From Tuctoria greenei (lineage: Eukaryota; Streptophyta; Magnoliopsida; Poales; Poaceae), in assembly GCA_036927565.1 (NCBI GenBank), contig JAYESD010000003.1, forward strand, positions 190,103,999-190,167,998: 64,000 nt of DNA, read 5' to 3'. The position numbers and the translations under genes are program-made. The notes under the pieces were generated by a model. The model made no database searches. It was not told the origin of the DNA and was given only the letters and a program-made list of their open reading frames with translations. Shown one piece after another: positions 22,262 through 32,100 of the stretch (within the stretch, counting starts at the first letter, position 1; each line of letters starts with the position of its first letter).

Positions 22262-22505
22262 ACCCCTCACCAACCGGGATGAGGATCCCCTGACTTAATC
22301 AGCGGTCACTGACATGTGGACCCGGTCCCACACGTCAGTGACCATGTCACGCGTGCGCGACCTTTCTTTTCCCCGAGGTGCGACCTTTCTTTTCCACTCC
22401 GCGCGGCCTTAAAGACCCAACACCACTATGGCTCACAAGCGCATCGCTCACTTTGAATCCTCTTGTTTTCTTCGTCTTCCTCCGCTCCGACGACCCAACA
22501 CCACT

Positions 22506-22928
22506 ATGGCCGACCTTCCGCCGCCAAGCCCTCCGAGGGAGCCACCTTGCAAGAAACAATGTTGCAGCTCCCCCGAGAAGATCAACGCCGAGCAGCGCCT
22601 CCTCATGGCGCGAGAGGCGTACAACAATACGTCTCGCGCCATGAGTGCCTTGGGGCTGGGTACCCTTCCAGAGTATACTGGAATGGGTACCTTGGGCCAC
22701 TACCTCTACGCCCTCGTGGGGGTGGCTGATCGTCTCGACATTCTGTTCGCGACGATGGCCCAGGTTCTTGGCCCCCAGGGCCGTAGAACGCTGGTGGAGG
22801 CGACGGCTAGCAACCTCGGGGTTGCACCGCCGGTGCAGCCGGTGCAGCCGGTGCAGCCGGTGCAGCCGGTGCAGCCGGTGCCGGAGTCGCCGCCGGAGGA
22901 CGAGGAGGAGGAGATGGAAGAGGAGTAG
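22506..22928 (+). CDS. Proline-rich ORF with acidic tail, copy 1 (unknown function)
   Basis: A 140-residue reading frame from the ATG at 22506. I choose this start because the relative at 27689 begins with the same MA(D/S)LPPPSPP sequence; the frame stays open upstream to 22428. The N-terminus has PPPSPPREPPCKK, the middle is a plausible helical domain (residues about 30-100), then five tandem VQP units (9-bp repeats near 22833-22877) and a glutamate-rich end (DEEEEMEEE). I recognise no family. Strong amino-terminal agreement with the second ORF 5 kb away shows that the two come from one gene, so they are probably real captured or element-born genes. It lies between the two divergent core genes of CACTA-1. 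Confidence 0.55.
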   Translation: MADLPPPSPPREPPCKKQCCSSPEKINAEQRLLMAREAYNNTSRAMSALGLGTLPEYTGMGTLGHYLYALVGVADRLDILFATMAQVLGPQGRRTLVEATASNLGVAPPVQPVQPVQPVQPVQPVPESPPEDEEEEMEEE

Positions 22929-23219
22929 GAGTAGGATTTAATTAGTTTTTCTTTTTGTTGTTTTTAGTTGCTTCTGTTTTGTAAATATTGTTAATGAATG
23001 AAATCTATCTTTTTTCATCTATGTGATTGAATATTACTTGTGTATCTTTTGTGTTCTTGTGTGTTCTTGTGTAAATATTGTGCATCTTGTGTGTTCTTTT
23101 GTGAGATGTGCATATTGTTAATGAATGAGTATCTTGTGTGTTCTTGAACTGTGTGAATGATTGAATATTGTTAATGGATGTAGTGTGTTCATCGTTAATT
23201 AAAATTTCACGTCTGAGAA
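22929..23219. other. 3' flank of proline-rich ORF 1
   Basis: AT-rich text with repeated tgtgttcttgtgt and ttgttaatgaatga strings, consistent with a 3' untranslated region that has itself been duplicated. No gene seen. Confidence 0.4.
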
Positions 23220-24727
23220 GAAATTAATTTGATATTTACCAAAACATTACAATGTCAGCTATACAAGTTTTAAAAATATTTTGTTCATGTGGTAGATGTT
23301 AATTTTATACAAATGTAGAAGAAAGAATCATCGAATTTGGACACAATTTGCAGAATCTAAACATGTTTGAGTATTTATATTGGAATCTAAATAAAAAAGA
23401 AGCAAGGGATAAGGGAACTGAAGAACAGTATCGGGCATTATCTCAGGCGGTTGTTAAGCAATAACCGCCTGTGAAGATATTTACTTCTTCTTATTTAATA
23501 TTCTTGATTAAATTTGGTCCTTTAAAAAGGCAAAAATCCACCTTCTTGTAATATTATTGATAAGTAAAGGTTACCATTAAATTTCACTTCATAAATCCTT
23601 TGAAATTGGTCAGAACATAAAAAACATACAACAAATGCTATTTTTCATTTTTCTATCTTGATGAATATAATGCTTTTTTCATTTATTTTTTCAGTGGACA
23701 TTTTTAATCATCATACCAACATCTAGGAATTTTTTCATATTTTTTTAAATTTTTTGGAATCAATGTGTGTTCATAATTTGATGAATGCCTCATATGAATA
23801 TGAGCATTTAGTTAGAATGGTGGATAATTTGAAGTTTGACATGTTGGAATGCTTTTAAAAAAATTAAAAGAATTCATACATGTATAAATTATACAAATAT
23901 GTTCATACCAACAATTTTGAGTGAAGGAACCTTTTTTTTTATGAGATACACAAATGTGAATAATATGTGAGTAGAAATTAATTTGATATTTACCAAAACA
24001 TTACAATGTCAGCTATACAAGTTTTAAAAATATTTTGTTCATGTGGTAGATGTTAATTTTGTACAAATGTAGAAGAAAGAATCATCGAATTTGGACACAA
24101 TTTGCAGAATCTAAACATGTTTGAGTATTTATATTGGAATCTAAATAAAAAAGAAGCAAGGGATAAGGGAACTGAAGAACAGTATCGGGCATTATCTCAG
24201 GCGGTTGTTAAGCAATAACCGCCTGTGAAGATATTTACTTCTTCTTATTTAATATTCTTGATTAAATTTGGTCCTTTAAAAAGGCAAAAATCCACCTTCT
24301 TGTAATATTATTGATAAGTAAAGGTTACCATTAAATTTCACTTCATAAATCCTTTGAAATTGGTCAGAACATAAAAAACATACAACAAATGCTATTTTTC
24401 ATTTTTCTATCTTGATGAATATAATGCTTTTTTCATTTATTTTTTCAGTGGACATTTTTAATCATCATACCAACATCTAGGAATTTTTTCATATTTTTTT
24501 AAATTTTTTGGAATCAATGTGTGTTCATAATTTGATGAATGCCTCATATGAATATGAGCATTTAGTTAGAATGGTGGATAATTTGAAGTTTGACATGTTG
24601 GAATGCTTTTAAAAAAATTAAAAGAATTCATACATGTATAAATTATACAAATATGTTCATACCAACAATTTTGAGTGAAGGAACCTTTTTTTTTATGAGA
24701 TACACAAATGTGAATAATATGTGAGTA
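23220..24727 (+). repeat. Two tandem copies of a 754-bp unit
   Basis: Units 23220-23973 and 23974-24727 start with gaaattaatttgatattt and are nearly identical (I noticed one difference, a/g in ttttatac versus ttttgtac). A third, partial unit continues at 24728-24970. Each contains the inverted pair aggcggttgttaag / aataaccgcctg. Diverged copies occur at about 26040-26410, 26580-26770 and 27070-27250, and in CACTA-2 at 53200-54780 with a spacing of about 770 bp. Confidence 0.9.
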
Positions 24728-25038
24728 GAAATTAATTTGATATTTACCAAAACATTACAATGTCAGCTATACAAGTTTTAAAAATATTTTGTTCAGGTGG
24801 TAGATGTTAATTTTATACAAATGTAGAAGAAAGAATCATCGAATTTGGACACAATTTGCAGAATCTAAACATGTTTGAGTATTTATATTGGAATCTAAAT
24901 AAAAAAGAAGCAAGGGATAAGGAAACTGAAGAACAGTATCGGGTATTATCTCAGGCGGTTTTTAAGTAATAACCGCCTGAGATAAATATTTTCTTTGACG
25001 GTTATTAAATACCAACCGCCTGTGAAGATATTTATTTC
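24728..25038 (+). repeat. Partial third 754-bp unit and CACTA internal repeats
   Basis: Continues the 754-bp repeat to about 24970, then inverted aggcggtttttaagtaataaccgcctg and tgacggttattaaataccaaccgcctg pairs. No coding sequence apart from the stop codon of the next gene at its right edge. Confidence 0.8.
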
Positions 25039-25812
25039 TTAATTAATATAACCCATAGAGTACAACACGTTATGGGAGAACAGGTCATACTCGCGCTCAA
25101 TCCTACAGTTCTCAGTACAGAAGACGGTCTCGGACCACCCTCGCCTGCCGCAGCGGGCAGGCCCCTGGTTCCCCCCTGTTGGGCAGCGGCAAACGCCATC
25201 GTCAATGTCGGGCATTGCCACCGGCGGCGGTCCGGGAGGAGGCCTACGCAGTAACCTCCAGCTCACGAAAATGTCGAGCCTCTGCATGGCTTGATTCCGA
25301 CACTGGCAACACTCATTGTTGGTCCTCTTCATCGCGACGGACCCGACCGTGTTGTCGCCGATGTGGGCCTCGCCTTCGACCTGCCGGATATACTCGAGGG
25401 CATCGCGGTCCCCGCGGTCGGCGTCGTAGCAGAGCATGGCGAGGACGTAGGCCGCCACCTTGTGGCCGTTCGCGGCCGCCCGGGCAAGGAACTGGGTGCC
25501 CTGCTGCGCCTGCGCGCGGCCGTAGTTGAAGACGAGGTCGAACCCGGTGACATAGCACGCATGAGGGTTGCCCACGTTGGCCAGGCGCTCCACGAGGGCG
25601 TCGTAGCTCCCGTTCCCGTGCCGTTGGAACCACTCCCAGCTGCTCTCGCGCTCCAGCGCCACGCGCCTGCCGACGGTGGGATCACGGCACGCTGCGTGCA
25701 TGGCCTTGCAGGTGGCGCGCAGACTGGAGAGGTCGTCCATGGGCTGGGTGGAGGTTGCGGCGACCCACCCCGCGATCAGGACCGCAATATCGTGCGGCAA
25801 GGGGAACTCCAT
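25039..25812 (-). CDS. Captured F-box / Sel1-like protein
   Basis: An uninterrupted 257-residue frame, GC-rich at third codon positions, set in AT-rich repeat DNA, which marks it as captured. The N-terminus (PHDIAVLIAGWVAA, then LSSLRATCKAMHAACRD) fits an F-box, the domain that docks to SKP1 in SCF ubiquitin ligases. Residues about 60-145 contain Sel1-like helical repeats (GTQFLARAAANGHKVAAYVL). The C-terminal third has cysteine pairs (CCQCRNQ, CRCP, CGRRG, FCTENC) that could form a MYND-like or treble-clef zinc site. Grass genomes contain many F-box plus Sel1-like genes of the At2g35280/At1g67340 type, and I place it there. The ATG at 25812 begins the F-box. I see no promoter of its own except CACTA repeats 10 bp upstream. 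Confidence 0.75.
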   Translation of the reverse strand: MEFPLPHDIAVLIAGWVAATSTQPMDDLSSLRATCKAMHAACRDPTVGRRVALERESSWEWFQRHGNGSYDALVERLANVGNPHACYVTGFDLVFNYGRAQAQQGTQFLARAAANGHKVAAYVLAMLCYDADRGDRDALEYIRQVEGEAHIGDNTVGSVAMKRTNNECCQCRNQAMQRLDIFVSWRLLRRPPPGPPPVAMPDIDDGVCRCPTGGNQGPARCGRRGWSETVFCTENCRIEREYDLFSHNVLYSMGYIN

Positions 25813-26430
25813 GGGCTTATCTTAGGCGATTAGTAAGTAACACCTGTCCCCGAGATAAATATATTCTCAGGCGCCGCCTGAGAAGATGTTAATTAACTGA
25901 CGCGCCGCATGAGGTCTGTGGAGAAGTTAAGAAGCCGTGGTGCAGGGATGCGTGCGATGGAAGGATCTCTGAAGATCGTCTTCCACAGTGGTTTAATTGT
26001 GCACCGCACGAGGGCTGCAAAGAGTTCAATGTGCAATGAACAAAATATTTTGTTCAGTCGGTAGATGTTAATTTTATACAAATGTAGAAGAAAGAATCAT
26101 CGAATTTGAACACAATTTGCAGAATGTAAACATGTTTGAGTATTTATATTGGAATCTAAATAAAAAAGAAGCAAGGGATAAGGAAACTGAAGAACAGTAT
26201 CGGGCATTATCTCAGGCGGTTGTTAAGCAATAACCGCCTGTGAAGATATTTACTTCTTCTTATTTAATATTCTTGATTAAATTTGGTCCTTTAAAAAGGC
26301 AAAAATCCACCTTCTTGTAATATTATTGATAAGTAAAGGTTACCATTAAATTTCACTTCATAAATCCTTTGAAATTGGTCAGAACATAAAAAACATACAA
26401 CAAATGCTATATATGTTAAGAAGCCGTGGT
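25813..26430. repeat. CACTA internal repeats around the F-box cargo
   Basis: Inverted aggcg.. gccgcctg pairs at 25815-25890, then the block gaggtctg(c/t)ggagaagttaagaagccgtggtgcaggga (about 25900-26040), then a partial copy of the 754-bp unit (26040-26410). No gene. Confidence 0.7.
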
Positions 26431-26437
26431 GCAGGGG

Positions 26438-27560
26438 ACGCGCCGCACGAGGTCTGCGGAGAAGTTAAGAAGCCGTGGTGCAGGGGACGCGTGCGACGGA
26501 AGGATCTCTGAAGATCGTCTTCCACAGTGGTTTAATTGTGCGCCGCACGAGGTCTGCAAAGAGTTCAATGCGCAATGAACAAAATATTTTGTTCAGTTGG
26601 TAGATGTTAATTTAATACAAATGTAGAAGAAAGAATCAGCGAATTTGAACACAATTTGCAGAATGTAAACATGTTTGAGTATTTATATTGGAATCTAAAT
26701 AAAAAAGAAGCAAGGGATAAGGAAACTGCAGAACAGTATCGGGCATTATCCCAGGCGGTTGTTAAGTTATACCCGCCTTAGATAAACGTATTTGTAGACG
26801 GTTGTTAAGTACCAACCGCTGTGAAGATCTTTACTTCTTTTTTCTCAGGCGGTTTATAAGTAATAACCGCCTGAGATAATCATTTTTGAAATTACAATAT
26901 GTTATTTAACGGCCTGAGAAGTGTTAATTAACTGACGCGCCGCACGAGGTCTGCGGAGAAGTTGAGAAGCCGTGGTGCAGGGACGCGTGCAAGGATCTCT
27001 CAAGATCGTCTTCCACAGTGGTTTAATGGTGCGCCGCACGAGGTCTGCAAAGAGTTCAATGCGCAATGAACTAAATATTTTGTTCAGTTGGTAGATGTTA
27101 ATTTAATACAAATGTAGAAGAAAGAATCATCGAATTTGAACACAATTTGCAGAATGTAAACATGTTTGAGTATTTATATTGGAATCTAAATAAAAAAGAA
27201 GCAAGGGATAAGGAAACTGCAGAAGAGTATCGGGCATTATCCCAGGCGGTTGTTAAGTTATACCCGCCTTAGATAAACATATTTGCAGACGGTTGTTAAG
27301 TACCAACCGTCTGTGAAGATTTTTACTTCTTTTTTCTCAGGCGGTTTATAAGTAATAACCGCCTGAGATAATCATTTTTGAAATTACAATATGTTATTTA
27401 ACGGCCTGAGAAGTGTTAATTAACTGACGCGCCGCACGAGGTCTGCGGAGAAGTTGAGAAGCCGTGGTGCAGGGACGCGTGCAAGGATCTCTCAAGATCG
27501 TCTTCCGCAGTGGTTTAATTGTGCGCCGCACGAGGTCTGCAAAGAGTTCAATGCGCGGGA
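26438..27560 (+). repeat. ~492-bp tandem repeat, about 2.3 copies
   Basis: The string gtgttaattaactgacgcgc is found at 26921 and again at 27413, a period of 492 bp. A more diverged copy begins near 26438 (gacgcgccgcacgaggtctg). Each unit holds the gccgtggtgcaggga block, a piece of the 754-bp unit and inverted aggcggtttataag / aataaccgcctg pairs. The last, partial unit runs directly into the promoter of the second proline-rich ORF. Confidence 0.8.
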
Positions 27561-27593
27561 AACGAACCGCTCCCTCGTCTACTCCGCACAGAC

Positions 27594-27603
27594 CTATATA
27601 AGG
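27594..27603 (+). promoter_or_regulatory. TATA box before the second proline-rich ORF
   Basis: ctatataagg, 86 bp before the ATG at 27689, following a GC-richer segment with ctccctcgtctactccgcac. Core spacing and sequence are like the TNP2 promoter. Confidence 0.65.
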
Positions 27604-27688
27604 CGCGTCGTCGGTTATGGACAAGCACAAAACTTTTCTCCACTCCTTTCTTCTTCTCCTAGCCCGCCGCCGATTAACCACCACAGCC

Positions 27689-28186
27689 ATGGCCAGCCTT
27701 CCACCACCTAGCCCTCCGAGTCAGCCATGCAAGCGGATACGCTGCACCTCCCCCGAGAGGGTGAATGACGACCAGCGCGTTCCACCGCCGGTGCAGCCGG
27801 AGCCACCGGTACAGCCGGAGCAATCGGCTCAGCCGGAGAAGCCGACCCTCTCTCCTGCTGCATCGTCGCCGGAGGAGGAGGAGGAGGAGGAGGACGACTT
27901 CGACGACGACGACGATGATGACGATGATGACGACGAGTCGTCCTCCGACGACGGCGACGACGAGTCGTCCTCCGACGACGGCGACGACGAGTCGTCCTCC
28001 GACGACGGCGACGACGAGTCGTCCACCGACGACGGCGACGACGAGTCGTCCACTGACGACGGCGACGACGACGACGGCGACCACCACCATGGTGACGACT
28101 ACGACGACGACGACGACGAGTCGGAGGAGGACCGCTTGGCTTGGTTTGAGAAGCTGGCGGAGAGGATGGAGGAGGCGGGGCCGTAG
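27689..28186 (+). CDS. Proline-rich ORF with very acidic tail, copy 2 (unknown function)
   Basis: 165 residues from an ATG in a strong plant context (ccacagccATGGcc). The upstream in-frame ATG at 27617 is weaker. N-terminus MASLPPPSPPSQPCKR, then CTSPERVNDDQR, both matching copy 1, then PPVQPEPPVQPEQ, and from residue about 65 an acidic tail with a run of aspartates and five 27-bp repeats (27931-28065), each coding ESSSDDGDD or ESSTDDGDD. Long Asp/Ser tracts of this kind occur in histone- or nucleolar-binding proteins, but that is only analogy. Compared with copy 1 it lacks the middle helical domain. It has a TATA box and no frame break, so expression is plausible. No family recognised. Confidence 0.6.
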   Translation: MASLPPPSPPSQPCKRIRCTSPERVNDDQRVPPPVQPEPPVQPEQSAQPEKPTLSPAASSPEEEEEEEDDFDDDDDDDDDDDESSSDDGDDESSSDDGDDESSSDDGDDESSTDDGDDESSTDDGDDDDGDHHHGDDYDDDDDESEEDRLAWFEKLAERMEEAGP

Positions 28187-28540
28187 TGTAGTTTTAGGAT
28201 TTCAATCAAGTGTTCTTGTACATTTTTCTTGTGTTTTGTACATATTTCAATCAAGTGTCAATGAATACTGGTGGATAATTTGAAGTTTGACATGTTGGAG
28301 TGCTTTTAAAAAAATTAAAAAAATTCATACATGTATACAAGTTTTAAAAATATTTTGTTCAGTTGGCATTATCTCAGGCGGTTGTTAAGTAATACCCGCC
28401 TGAGATAAAAATCTTCCCTGGCGGTTATTAAGTACCAACAGCCTGTGAAGATATTTACTTCTTAATTAATAAACATCATCTCAGGCGGTTGCTAAGTAAA
28501 ACCCGCCTGCGATAAAGTTAAAAACCGCCTGTGAAAAACC
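28187..28540. other. Spacer with CACTA repeats
   Basis: The 3' flank of the acidic ORF, a fragment of the 754-bp unit (28275-28365) and three inverted aggcggtt / aaccgcc pairs (28372-28535) leading into the TNP2 promoter. No gene. Confidence 0.7.
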
Positions 28541-28544
28541 TACG

Positions 28545-28734
28545 TCTATATAAGGACCCCTCACCGCAGTCAAAACGCAACCCTGGAGAATTTATATCGA
28601 CGCCGCCAGGCTGTTGAAATTTCCCCTGCGCCGCGCCGCCGCTCCGCCGCCCAGCCCATACTGCCGCGCCGCCGCTCAACCCCGCACCGCCACTTCTCCA
28701 CCCAGCCGGCCCACCGTGCTGACGCCTCTGCAAG
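28545..28734 (+). promoter_or_regulatory. TNP2 promoter and non-coding first exon
   Basis: The TATA box tctatataagg at 28545-28555 is followed by a C-rich leader. A good splice donor, CAAG|GTAAATG, lies at 28734/28735, so the leader probably has an intron ending before the TNP2 ATG at 29193 (one candidate acceptor is aattaacag at 28937). CACTA-2 has the equivalent TATA at 54896-54905 and the shared text tgccgccaggctg. Confidence 0.65.
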
Positions 28735-29192
28735 GTAAATGTAGTTTCCTTACTTTTTCTTTGTATATTTTCATTAGCTGATAAGCTGTTAGTTTTGTGT
28801 GTTCTGGTATATGGATTCTGTCCTTTTGCATGTGTAAGGACTATGGATTGTGTTCTGGTATATTGATGTATGGACTATATGGATTGTTTCCTTTTTGTAC
28901 CTATTATGTGACATGAATATGATGTTTAATTAACAGATGCTATTGTAATATATATAAGATGCATCTGGGCCTTGTTTCCCGATATAACGGACTGGATCCC
29001 ACCCAGACCTAGCCCATGCTGCTGGGCCTGTTTCCCCCTTTGACTCCGTCCGCCTCAAGACGTCGCCCGTCTCCTACATTAGTCGCCCTAATCATACTTG
29101 TTATGTCTCTGTAAATTCATTTTATAGAAGACCTTTAGAGAATATTTGTGGCCAAATTTTGTAAATCTGACAAAAAATTCTATTATTGAAGC
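28735..29192 (+). other. Probable TNP2 leader intron and 5' untranslated sequence
   Basis: Non-coding, T-rich after the donor at 28735, as plant introns are. A 31-bp piece of it (28805-28835) recurs with two mismatches at 32643-32673 just upstream of the SUMO E2 gene. Confidence 0.55.
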
Positions 29193-32100
29193 ATGGACCG
29201 TCGAGCGTGGATGTATAACATGCCAAGACCCGATCCTATGTACATTCGTAATGTTGCAAATTTTATTGAAGCATCCAAGAGACATGCGAAGTTGCAAAAG
29301 ATAGATGACATATTATGTCCATGTATCGACTGCGAAAATAAGATTGCTTGGACGGATACTATAGTAATCCAATCTCATTTGGTGAAAAGAGGTTTCAAAA
29401 ATAACTACACAATATGGACAGAGCATGGTGAGTTAGATACACATGATGTGGATAAAGATGATGAGAGAGGCTCAGATGATGATAATGTTCATATCGATGA
29501 TGGTAGTGACAATCAAGCTGGTGATGATGATGATGAGTTCGATTGTGAGGAGATGTTGCGTCACATTGAACCATATGTACTGACTTCTATGGGAGCAAGC
29601 AAAGGCTTAAGTAAAATGGAGACATTGCAGAATGCGGCCACAGAGCTTTTATATGATGAATCAAACGGTTGTGATAAAGAGTTTACTACATTGCGTGCAG
29701 TCTTAGAACTACTAAAGTTGAAAGCTACGCACGGATGGTCCGATTGTAGTTTCTCTGATCTTTTGAATCTTCTGGCAGAAATTCTTCCAAATCCAAATAA
29801 ACTGCCTAGAAGCACTTATAAAGCGAAGAAACTTCTTTGCCCGATGGCACTAGGTGTGACAAAAATACACGCTTGTGTGAACCATTGTATTCTGTATCGC
29901 AAAGAGCATGAGCTCGCAACTAGATGCCCCATTTGTGGTGTCAGTAGATATAAGAAGGACTACAATCACCAGTATGTTACCAACATGAAAAAGACTCAGA
30001 AGAATAAGAAGTTTATTATTGGTCCTGAAGGTGACGATGACGATACTTCTGGCGATGCAGACGGAAAGAATAAGAGAAAAATTCCTGCATTGGTGATGTG
30101 GTACCTTCCGGTAATTGATCGCTTGAAGCGTTTGTTCTCAAACCCTAGGGAGGCTGAACTTATGCGTTGGCATTCCGAGGAACGCAAGAAGAATGAAAAA
30201 CATATACGACACCCTGGTGATGCAACGCAGTGGAAAAATTTTGATATTCAGTATCCAGAATTTGCGAAGGAAATCAGAAATGTGAGGTTTGCCTTGGGTA
30301 CAGATGGAATGAATCCGTTTGGTGAAAAAAGGAGCATACACAGCACATGGCCCGTGGTCTTAACTATGTACAACCTACCGACGTGGTTGTGTCACAAAAG
30401 GAAATATATCTTATTATCTGTTCTTATCCAAGGTCCGAAACAACCCGGCATCGAAATTGATGTGTTCTTGGAACCTTTAATGGAAGATATGGCGAAATTG
30501 TGGAATGAAGGGGTACGTACATGGGATGAGTACAAGCGGGAGTATTTCACGCTAAGAGCAATGATATTCGTTACCGTGCATGATTATCCCGGACTGTTTA
30601 CATTATCGGGACAAATGAAAGGGAAGAAAGGTTGCGTTAGGTGCGTGGATAGAACTGGATATCTATACCTCACTTCATCCAGAAAGACGGTGTACATGAG
30701 ACATCGACGGTTCTTGACAGATACACACAAGTATAGGAAGATGAAAGAACAATTTGATAACAAAATCGAAAAAGATACTGCACCGAAACCTTACAGTGGA
30801 AAACTTGTGTTTGAAATGGTCAAGAACATTCATATTGCTTTCGGTAAGGGAAAAAAGAGTAAAGGAATTAAGAGAAAGAAAAGTACATCTTCGGATGATA
30901 CAACTGACATGGCTTTCAAGAAACAATCAATTTTTTTCAAGTATCTTCCGTATTGGAAGAATCTGGAATGTTGCCATAGTATTGATTTGATGCACGTTAC
31001 AAAGAATGTATTTGACAGCATCATTGGGACCTTGCTGGACATGCCGAGGAAGACAAAGGATGGATTAAATTCACGTATGGACCTAGTAAATCTTGATTTG
31101 AGACCAGAGCTTCATCCAATAGAAAAGGCGAACGGGAAGCATTACCTTCCCCCAGCCAGCTACAACTTGACGCTAGAAGAGAAAAAAGCAATTTGCGAAT
31201 GCTTGCGTGGGATCAAAGTTCCCACAAGTTTCTCATCCAATATCCGCAAACTAGTCTCGATGAAAGACTTGTCTTTATTCGGTTATAATTCTCACGACTG
31301 TCACATGATGATGACAGTTTTCCTTGCCATTGCAATAAGAGTAATCAAACCTGAGCATATAAAAGTTGTCATCACACGTTTGTGTTACTTCTTCAATGCA
31401 GTATCGCAAAAGGTGATAGCACGTGAAGATTTAGACTATCTGAAAACATACATCGTCGAGACAATGTGCAAGCTTGAGATGTGTTTCCCACCATCCTTTT
31501 TTGATATGCAAGTACACCTAATCATACATCTTGTTGATCAGATAAAAGCATTGGGGCCACTATATTTACATCATATGTTTTCGTTGGAGAGATATTTAGG
31601 AGTATTAAAAGGTTATGTGCGGAACCGTGCTCACCCAGAGGGTTCAATTATGGAAGGATACACCACTGAAGAAGTGATTGAGGGTTGCGCTGATTACATC
31701 AAAGATGGAAAATCGATAGGTGTGCCTATACCGGTACATGAGGGTAGACTACGTGGGAGAGGCAAAGTGGGTAAGAAAACTTTTATTGTTCAAGATTACA
31801 AGAATGTACACCGTGCACATTTTGGTGTACTACAACAGCTCGCAATAGCTGAGCCGTACATCGAGGAACACCAAATTGAGCTTCGTGATAAAAACCAAGA
31901 CCGCAAAGAGGACTGGATCATGAAAGAGCACAGAAGATGTTTCACTGAATGGTTAATGGACAAAAATATATCATACGGAAACACTATAGAAGAGGCAACA
32001 ATGAAAAAGTTAGCTTGTGGCCCATCTGCTTTGGTAACATCATGGCAAGCATATGACATCAATGGTTACACATTTTACACTAAAGAAAAAGACGGTAAGA

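Noticed and set aside
25179..25833. Several long ORFs on both strands overlapping the F-box gene (for example 180 aa on the plus strand)
   Set aside because: High GC makes all frames open. Only the minus-strand 257-aa frame has domain-like sequence.
27674..28283. Ser-, Val- and Thr-rich ORFs overlapping the acidic ORF
   Set aside because: They are out-of-frame readings of the GAC/GAT repeat tract with no natural composition.
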